Assembly: GCA_015680685.1 (NCBI GenBank)
Contig: MNCI01038211.1
Coordinates: 133,397-197,396, forward strand
Direction: 5' to 3'
DNA from: Gnetum montanum
Lineage: Eukaryota > Streptophyta > Gnetopsida > Gnetales > Gnetaceae
Length of the DNA: 64,000 nt
A program made the translations under genes and the position numbers. The notes below the pieces were generated by a model. It made no database searches. It had not been told where the DNA came from and was given only the letters and a program-made list of their open reading frames with translations. The first letter of the stretch is position 1, and the number at the start of each line of letters is the position of its first letter. Shown piece by piece: positions 56,481 through 64,000 of this stretch.

Positions 56481-58411
56481 TCGGAGCAGATGAAAAATGT
56501 GATTCATTAATAGGTATTAGGACTCGACCAATTTTTATTCATTGATGTCTATGGTAGCTAATTGGAAGGAAAAGATTATGATATTGCCAAATCTGTTGTT
56601 ATTGTTAAGAAGGATGCCTACATTCATCATTATGTTTTGGGCCTTTTATAGAGGGAATTATCTACATTATCTCAACTTGCATTAATTGCATTTTGCTAGC
56701 ATATGTATATTTGCTGACCATTATGATAATTGTGCTCATCCATGCTTATATGTCCCTTGGTTCCACCCCTACTTATCAATGGGCCCAAATCTCATAGCAA
56801 GTAGGGATGGGACCTAGGAATACATTTAAATAAAATAAAAAATAATTTTAATCTCGATGAAGAGGATAGAATAGTTGTATGGATTTATAATAATAAAAGA
56901 GAGATTGAAGATTCAAGTTTTGTTATCTACACTTAACTATTTTTATAAAAATATACTTAAGATTTTTTTACAAAGTTTGCATACAATGCATGATCATGTG
57001 TAGAATAAACATGAGTTAAATATTGTGATTATTTGTATATTCATAATACTTAGTGATAATGGTTGCTATGTATGAATTAAACCCTAGTAGATCGTTGAAT
57101 ATACCTCTAACTTGCAATATAATTATGATCAACATTTCTTCCCAAGTAAAAATCTCTAAAAGATTTTGAAATTTTCGTACAAGATGAAGTAATATTAGTA
57201 AAAGAGACTACACTAAAAGTAAAAAAAAAACTAATAAGGTTAATTGAAAAGGATGGAAGTCTCATTAAATCACCTCTATAGGTAAAAGGGGTAGACTTAC
57301 TATTCTTAATAATAAGAGATTTATCATTCTTAATGTGTCAAAATAACACATAATAATTATATTTTCATTGATAATTTTAAATTTTTTTGATTTAGATGGA
57401 AAAAAGGATGCTCTAAATGGCATGATGTAAATGCCCTTGGGCTTAATTCATGCAATAGAAATAAATATAAGATATGCGAATCAAAATATATGAATTTAAT
57501 TGATTGAATTGAATGAGAGGGATGGGATTAATTTAGACTAGAATTGACTTGGTTTTTGGTATTTAAGATCCTTTTGTAGGAAATAAAATGCACTTTAGTA
57601 GGATCAATAGATAGGATGTCTAATCATCACCCACTTATCTTGCAACCAGGTAGAAGGGAATACTAAGGATAGCTTTTCAGTTTCAATGATTATGAGTAAA
57701 TAATGAATCTTTTTATAAAGAAGGAAAATGAGATTTAGAATTGATATTATATATATTTGCATCCAAATTTTTTTAAAAAATATAAAATGGAGAAAAGAAA
57801 TTTTTTAACATTCTAACTAATCAACTAAGAAATATTGCTTCAAAGATTTTAAAATAGAGCTTAAATTATATGTAAAGAATAAACAAGATAAACATTAATA
57901 TAAATTAGAAATAGATAATACAAAAGTAGTATACAAGTTACATGAGGTTTATCTTAATGATAAAATTTATTAGTGTCAAAGTTTAAAAATCATATGGTTA
58001 CAAGAGCATACAAGATTCATCTTCAAGACAACTATATAACATAAAGCACATAATCAAATTAGCATGCATATATTCATTTTTAAATCTACCTTGCTTAACA
58101 GATAGTGGTTGGGCCACTAACCCTAACTTTCCTTATTTTGTAAAAAAGAAGCTATAATGTAATGTCATGACTTCAATCCTTAGTTGTGCATACAACTAGA
58201 AATTCAACTAGTAAACTTATTTAATATTAAAATAAAATTAGAATGGATCAAAGAAACAAATGGGACTATTATTTGGAGTAATGTTAAGTAATAAATAGTT
58301 AATAAATCAAGTGTGACATCACACCTACATTATTGTAGCTATGATATCATAGATGCAATATCATATGTTTCATACAATATCATGTTAAAGATTTGATCTG
58401 TTATGGAAATG
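56481..58411. other. Unassigned AT-rich DNA, with a possible U3 fragment at its right end
   Basis: No gene seen. Positions 58325-58385 resemble the 27-bp repeats of the plus-strand LTR at 59351-59470 (ATATCATAGATGCAATATCA against ATATCATAGATGCTACATCA), so a fragment of that LTR's U3 may lie here. Confidence 0.5.
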
Positions 58412-59301
58412 TGATGAGGGGTGGAGTAATCCTATGCCCAACCATTCAAATCAAAAGCATTCACATATGATCTAATCAGATTTCATGGAGTTTAGACTAG
58501 TTGGATGTCTTAGATAGCTAAGTGCTAAGATGTTGATCTTTGTCTTCTTAATCATACTCATCTAGGATCAAGTCCTATAGTTAAGTGTAACTAAGACATA
58601 ATATTGTGCTTTTTATTATTAAAATATTTAAAGTATTACAATATTAAAAGTTAACCTACCTAATCTAACTATGTAAAGTTAATCTAATCTAGCCTATCAT
58701 GAAGTATTCATTCCCAATTGATCATACACATCTTGAACATGTATTAACATTGTTAGATTATCAAGTGTCTTATCACTAGGCATACCAAAATGATCCACTA
58801 CTGGAATTACCAAATATTAATACCTTTATGCTTAAAATTAGTTGTACTCATGTGAATTGACTAAGTACAACTGAATAAAATATTTAACTACTTGTAGGAA
58901 GAGTAAATGAACATTTAAAGTAAATTGCAAAAAATAAAATTTAAACATTATTTCAAGTGTTGCAATGGATGGAAAAAAGGACTGATTTTATTACCACCAC
59001 AAAAGTGTATCTAGGTACATTATACACTCAAATAAAAATCTATATAGTTCATTAAATCCATGTTGTGAGCACTCAGAGGGAAAAATATTCTAACTTTTAT
59101 TGAAGAAAACTACAAGAGTTTTTCTACAAAATAATTAAAATGTATCATAACTATGGTACGTATGTGCACATATATAGGCATTTATGAAGATTATATCAAC
59201 ACATCAACATTGATGCATCCAAGGCTACATAAACATATATAAGTCAATGAGGCTATGTAATGAGACCTGATATGTTAGGTAGCTAAGTCGTTGGGACATG
59301 A
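58412..59301 (-). repeat. Minus-strand Athila-like LTR, probably solo
   Basis: Left edge TGATGAGGGGTGGAG followed by ATGCCCAACCATTCAAATCA, as in copies 1 and 3. It shares the later landmarks too (TACACTCAAATAAAAATC near 59026, AAAACTACAAGAGTTTTTC near 59105, ATATATAGGCA near 59170). The right edge near 59301 is inferred. No clear primer-binding site precedes it, so it is not obviously the 5' LTR of a neighbouring element. Confidence 0.65.
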
Positions 59302-60325
59302 TAAAGAATTATTTTATTAAGTGTATCAGTCAGCTAAGATATCACATATGCTATATCATAGATGCTACATCACATTTGCATTGTATCATCCATGTTGGTG
59401 CATCTCAGTTGGCTGCTACATCGTAGATGCTATATCACATTTTCTATATTGTAGATTTTATATCACATTTGATATAACTTAGCTATGTAAACACATGCTT
59501 GTTGACACATCTCCATTGACATAGCCAAATGCATTAACTTATCCTTGTCAATGTAATGCATGTATTTGCCTATAAATATGCGAGAACTTACCATGTATTT
59601 TGCATCATTTGGTTAGTAGTGTAGCTAAACTCTTGTAGTTTTATTTTGTAATCTTAGCAAATAGTAAGTGAGTGCCTATAGTGTGGATTTGAGTCATGTG
59701 TACATTACCTTATTTAAGTGGTATTATACCTAGACACATTCCACGAATGATAATAAGATTGAGATTGAGTCATATTTCTTACAACACTTTGACTTAGAAT
59801 AGATTTACTTTTAATGAAATTTAATTTTCATGTACTTAGTTAATATTTAGATTTCCATGCATGTTAACCAATTGATGGAATGGGCATGACCAATTTTGAG
59901 CATAAACATGTATTCACTTGGTAATCCTAGCAACGTTATTACTTGGTTTTCCTAGTAGAATAACACTTGGTAATCCTAGTAGTGAGCACATGAGTTTAGG
60001 ATGTGTACAACAAGCTAGGAACAGACACTCATCATCCTTAGGATAGTTTAGGATTTAATTTTATTATAAATTAGATTAAATAATTAATTTCTATATTATT
60101 ATTCAATTACTTTAAGGGTTGCACAACATCAATGATCATATGCCTCACTTTGAACTAAACCATACATGATAAAACTACCATTAGTCCAAGTCAAAAGATA
60201 ACGACCTACGATTAATGCTTAAAAATCTAGATACCATACTAGTTCCATCCATGGAATTCGACTGGATTGCATGTGAATGCTTGTGATTCATATGGTTGAG
60301 CGTAGGGGATGTCCACTACTCATCA
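59302..60325 (+). repeat. Copy 4, 5' LTR with 27-bp U3 repeats
   Basis: The right edge CTACTCATCA is clear; the left edge is approximate and meets the minus-strand LTR head to head near 59300. TATA box TATAAATA at 59571-59578. Three 27-bp units precede it at 59351-59377, 59416-59442 and 59444-59470. Confidence 0.72.
59351..59470 (+). repeat. Three 27-bp U3 repeats upstream of the LTR TATA box
   Basis: The units follow the pattern CTAYATYRTAGATGCTAYATCACATTT and each is partly self-complementary around TAGATGCTA. They lie 100-220 bp before the TATA box, where enhancer-like subrepeats of LTRs usually sit. Copy 2 has a shorter GATATCGCAT version at 37183-37220. Confidence 0.75.
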
Positions 60326-60326
60326 T

Positions 60327-60344
60327 TGGTGCTATTGTCAACGA
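60327..60344 (+). other. Copy 4 primer-binding site
   Basis: Begins TGGTGC one base after the LTR; a more decayed version of the tRNA-Asp complement than in copy 2. Confidence 0.6.
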
Positions 60345-60451
60345 AGGTACTAGTAATCTAGATTAGTTATATTATAAATGATCTTTGTTAGAAAATTAAC
60401 AATTTATCTTTTCAAAAATTCTAATATTTTAAGTCACACACATTATCAACT

Positions 60452-62575
60452 ATGAACATGTATCCTTCACATAGGGCATATAGTCCATCATATGATGAGA
60501 ACATTGATAATAGCAATGAAAAGATTTATATTGAAGAGAATTGGAGTGAAGAAATACAAGTAGGTATCTCATACGCTCTTGCCAATCCTTACTATATTCA
60601 ATGAGTACATTCAACTATCATAGATAACCCTAAAGAGGATGAAACTAATCCTAGAACAAGGAGGACCTTAAGGCCTAGGACCTCCTTCAAACCTAAAAGA
60701 GTTGAATCAAGGGATCATAAGGGGAGATATAGGAGCCATGGTGATTCTTCTAGTTCACTATCATCCTATTCATCTTCAATGTTTAGTTTTAATGAAGATG
60801 AATGTAGGTATAGAGATAGAGATGCACTAAGGAGTTGATATGAAGAGAGAAATAAAAATCAAAGAAAAGATACAAGGTATTAAATGGAGAATAGATGAGA
60901 TCATTATAATTAGATAAAAAAATAGAAATGATCACTATGACATATCAAATGATGATGAACCATTATTGACTACTAGAAGCATGATACAAATTAGGGAGGT
61001 AGTTAGTATACCCCACAAGCATTAAAGGAAAAGCCACATTAAATGTCTTGATATGAATAACATTCCTAAATTTGAGAAAAGTTATAATTATGATCCATAA
61101 AATTATTTACAAGTCTTCCATAATGCATACATCTTACAAAACATTGAAAATAAGTGGAAAAAGCTTAAGCTCTTTCCTAGGACACTAATAAAAGAAGCTA
61201 AAAGTTGGTATAGATTGTTGGACCCAGATTCAATTCACTAGTGGTCCATAATGCTTGAGCTATTCAAAAAAAAATATCAAACTTATTCATGATTGTTCAT
61301 TCTAAGAAAAAACGCCCAAGGGTGGAAGTAAGAGAATCATGAATCCATTGATGTAGCTTTGGGAAAATACTATTCTCTACTACATAGATGCCCAAGCCAT
61401 GGATTTTCTCAAAAAGAGCAACTTCATCACATCATAGATGGGATTTATAATAAAACAAGGAAGACCCTTGGGATATATGCTTAAGGAGGATTATCAGAGT
61501 TGAAACTACATCATATACAAAGACTAATTAAAAAGGTGGAAAAAGAAGAAGGAAAGCTATGCAAAAAGAAAAGTGTAGAGGAATATAATTGGTATCCAAC
61601 TTTTCACAAAAGGAAGGTTCATATTTATGATCAGGAAAAAAATGGTAGCTCTTGATGAGTTAGTTTCACACAAAACCTTGCCAATACAAGAGTTTATCAT
61701 GGAGATTGAGGCAAGGGTAGATAAGATGTGAGAGTTGATGGAAGAAAAAGTTACAACCAACTTGAAAGTCATAGAGAAGAAGATACAGCAAGTAGGATAT
61801 AGTAATCAAGACAAGAAGAGGAAAAAGAACAAGGAAACAAGTAAGAACACTTATCGATAAAAGGAGAAAATAGGCATAGTAGAAGAGGTTGCAAACTCAA
61901 ATTTAGAGGAGGAAGATGGATGTGACATCTATCAATATGAACATCCAAAGGGCTATTGCCCAATTATGTTACATTTACAAGAGTCTAGGGCTTTCACTTT
62001 GAATCCCAAGTTTGTCAAAGAGAAAATGCCTAAGAGATTATCTTATCCATAAGGTCATTATAGGCCATCCTACAACCAACAATACTATCTAAGTAGGACT
62101 CCTCCTCAACCTCAAGAATACATCAACAATAATGGCAAAACCCATAGTTGTGGAGGATGCCATCACCAAATCAGCAATATCCCTATTACCACCCAAACCC
62201 TTATGGATACTATGTTCAACAACTTATTTATCCAAATGGTTATGCTTCCCCTACCTTAAATCATCATCACTACTCTCTTGAGTATCATCAACCCATAACA
62301 TCCCTTGTGGGATCACGTTCTCATGTCTTTCATCATCCATTACATTCTCAATACTTTCATACTTTCCTCTAACATATGTCACCACCAATAATGCAGAAAG
62401 GATTGGAACCACAACCTTAATAGAAGAATGCACTTGTCCTGTGAATATACAAGTGAATGATAATGTTAGTAGATCTCAAAAAAAGTCCTGGAAACATCCT
62501 TTCTTTAGGAAAGTTCCCCCACATGTAACTCAAACTAATAGTCCTACTAGCTTATCAAAACTAGCACAAGGCTAA
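60452..62575 (+). pseudogene. Copy 4 gag, decayed and 3' truncated
   Basis: ATG at 60452. The Arg/Ser-rich linker is near 60640-60830, then the core: NNIPKFEKSYNYDP, YLQVFHNAYILQNIENKWKK, LLHRCPSHGFSQKEQLHHII (61370-61440), and the charged KEEGKLCKKKSVEEYN segment. The zinc knuckle at about 61919-61960 reads CDIYQYEHPKGYC, with two Cys positions changed to Tyr. The Pro/Tyr/Gln-rich linker follows (62148-62370), and KHPFFRKVPP near 62495 matches RPFFRTNS in copy 2. Several stops. Confidence 0.75.
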
Positions 62576-63373
62576 TATAGTGCAATTTCCTTCTGTTGGC
62601 ACATTTGGCCATTCTATGGAGCAGTCCTGATTTGAAAACTAAAAACTCATGGGATCAATTTTGGTAAGCCTCTTGCTTCATTTTCAATAACTCACAAAGG
62701 TCAAGTCATGCTTCTAAGGTTGTTGGCAAATCAAAGTTCAATTGGTTAAGACTTTGTGGTGTGGTTCTAAATCAAAGTCTGAATGAGATGATAAGATTGC
62801 TATGGGTGTAATTTTGGGGCAAAAACTGGCTTTTGGAAAATTTGCTGCCAGAGCTCAAATGGATTTCGGTGGAAANGAAAAGCCTGAAACCCTTGGATTG
62901 GAGTGCCAGTACTGAAGATCATCCTTGGAGCACCGCTGCTGCTACTTATATGAGCACCGCTGTGAGTGGAGCCGATCTGCCTTTTGTTGGCGTTTGAGTT
63001 GGCACGCACGCTAGTCTGTGCGCCGTTGTTTGCCGTCGCAAAAGTGCCTGCGCAGAAAGCAGAAACGGCAAGGGAGTGCTGTGCGTCGGCGACGAAGGAG
63101 GATGGATAGCGGCGGAAGGAGAGAAGCCTTTGTTCTGTGCACGGTGGCCACTACAGCTTCGGTAATGGCTAGATCTGGCTGAGAAAGGCACAGATCTGGC
63201 CGATGGAGGTGCGGATCCGGCAGGCGAACAGAGGTAGGCGAGGACTGCGATGACGGCAGTGGCACCAACACAACACGCGGTGGCGGCAGTCAGGAAAGGG
63301 GGCCTCCGAAAATAGCACCATGTACAGAAAACCCCCAAATTTGAACCTGCATTTTTCTGTGTTCTGTCCCGCG
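62576..63373 (+). other. GC- and CpG-rich block, possible promoter-proximal region
   Basis: From about 62930 the base composition changes sharply to GC-rich, with many CpG dinucleotides and several AGATCTGGC or GATCCGGC segments (63170-63220). Decayed plant transposons lose CpG, so this block is either recent or unmethylated. Long open frames here on both strands are a side effect of GC content; none has a motif. It may be upstream or leader sequence of the gene starting at 63607, or part of another transposon. A single N lies at 62876. Confidence 0.5.
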
Positions 63374-63381
63374 CATAAAAG
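63374..63381 (+). promoter_or_regulatory. TATA-like box
   Basis: CATAAAAG after a GC-rich stretch (CCCGCG). A start about 30 bases downstream would leave a leader of about 200 bases to the ATG at 63607. Confidence 0.4.
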
Positions 63382-63606
63382 TCTGGCTACGGTTGCATTG
63401 CGAAAATCAAAGAACAGAGATCAAAGAACAGAAAAAAAAGGGCAGAGAACAAGCAGGCGTGTTTCTAGCTTGTCCCTGCAACTTCCGAAAAATTTGTGCA
63501 GGTTACTTCATCGCTAAACAGGGCTTTTTCTTCCGAAAGATTTATTTCAAATCTTAGGTGGTATGTCGTTCACTCCTCCTGCAACTTACCTTCCAAAACA
63601 GCAGCC

Positions 63607-63715
63607 ATGTCCAACGCCGATGCATCCGGCATCGCATACCAGTCCGAAGAATACGGCAACAAAGACATAGAGGCATATCAAGATAGGTATCCGGAGATAT
63701 TTTGGGCCGATGCTG
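63607..63715 (+). CDS. Candidate first coding exon, unknown protein
   Basis: ATG in a favourable context (GCAGCCATGTCC) opens a frame beginning MSNADASGIAYQSEEYG and ending FWADAG. Codon use is balanced and GC-rich at third positions, unlike the AT-rich surroundings. At 63715 the sequence reads GCTG/GTAAAC, a good splice donor, and directly after it base composition drops to very AT-rich, as expected for an intron. Without splicing the frame stops at 63730-63732. The remaining exons would be beyond the window. I do not recognise the protein; the exon could also be part of a transposon. Confidence 0.5.
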
Positions 63716-64000
63716 GTAAACCGGAGTTGTAGTTTATTAAATAAAATTTTAAAATTTGAAATAATTCTTAAAACCATATGCGCTAAGTATGAAGCCCCAG
63801 TTATAAACTTACCTTTTCTAATTATCTTAAGACTTCAAAAACATTATTATTTAAAATATTATGTAAGTTACTACCTACAAATATTTGTAATATTAATATT
63901 AACATGTTTATAATATTTTAATATTTATATTATAGATATAACTTCCAAAACATATGGTTAAAATGGAATATAAATTAACCAACAATATATATATGTAGAT
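63716..64000 (+). other. Probable intron start or intergenic DNA
   Basis: Strongly AT-rich sequence after the candidate splice donor. No acceptor and exon pair can be assigned before the window ends. Confidence 0.4.

Larger units (their letters stand above)
59302..62575 (+). mobile_element. Copy 4: 5' LTR and gag only, truncated before protease
   Basis: A plus-strand element with its 5' LTR to 60325, primer-binding site TGGTGCTATTGTCAACGA at 60327-60344, and gag to about 62575, where similarity to copy 2 stops before the protease. What follows is unrelated GC-rich DNA. Either a deletion or a later insertion removed the remainder. Confidence 0.75.

Noticed and set aside
62946-63338. 130-codon minus-strand frame in the GC-rich block
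   Set aside because: Ala/Ser/Pro/Arg-rich translation with overlapping long frames on several phases, an effect of high GC content; no domain visible.
1-64000. CRISPR arrays, bacterial operons, tRNA or rRNA genes
   Set aside because: Looked for regularly spaced repeats, tRNA cloverleaf boxes and rRNA signatures and saw none; the tRNA-like matches are only primer-binding sites of retroelements.

Overview
The window is plant nuclear DNA from a large, repeat-dominated genome. It is AT-rich, shows no bacterial or organellar gene organisation, and is packed with old, heavily mutated LTR retrotransposons of one Ty3/gypsy lineage (Athila type). A gymnosperm or another very large plant genome would fit, but I could not prove the species. 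I found one well-supported host gene and one possible first exon; almost everything else is retroelement sequence or AT-rich DNA that I could not assign.

Layout. 1-1176: 5' end (gag start, primer-binding site, LTR) of a minus-strand element that runs off the left edge. 1177-12460: unassigned AT-rich DNA with a decayed LTR (about 2985-3871), a higher-order tandem repeat (4544-4819), a possible short LTR (5461-5825), a possible long LTR (about 8146-10770), a TA microsatellite and a TATA-like promoter with palindromes (11345-11400). 12466-25392: copy 1, minus strand, a complete but dead element with a perfect 5-bp target duplication and an extra 3' open-reading-frame region. 25398-28348: unassigned, with an irregular repeat. 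28349-38027: copy 2, plus strand, the youngest copy, interrupted by an 841-base assembly gap. 38028-42050: unassigned. 42055-42556: a direct duplication plus a long hairpin just downstream of the host gene. 42660-45041: intronless host gene (minus) encoding a 793-residue acidic protein built from two tandem units, with its own TATA box. 46635-56480: copy 3, minus strand. 58412-60325: two LTRs head to head. 60327-62575: gag of copy 4 (plus), cut off before protease. 62930-64000: GC-rich block, TATA-like box and a candidate first coding exon with a splice donor.

How the parts relate. Copies 1-4 and the left-edge fragment share LTR termini (TGATGAG...CTCATCA), a primer-binding site derived from tRNA-Asp, an unusual gag zinc knuckle and the gag-protease-RT-RNase H-integrase order. 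All carry stops and frameshifts and several have lost catalytic residues, so none should move on its own. LTR divergence suggests different ages: by hand count, copy 2 LTRs differ at 18 of about 236 positions and copy 1 LTRs at about 35 of 290.

Data quality matters here. Three single-N positions sit between exact short duplications (31090, 37719, 50946) and look like unmerged contig ends. A fourth (17718) coincides with about 390 bp missing relative to copy 3.
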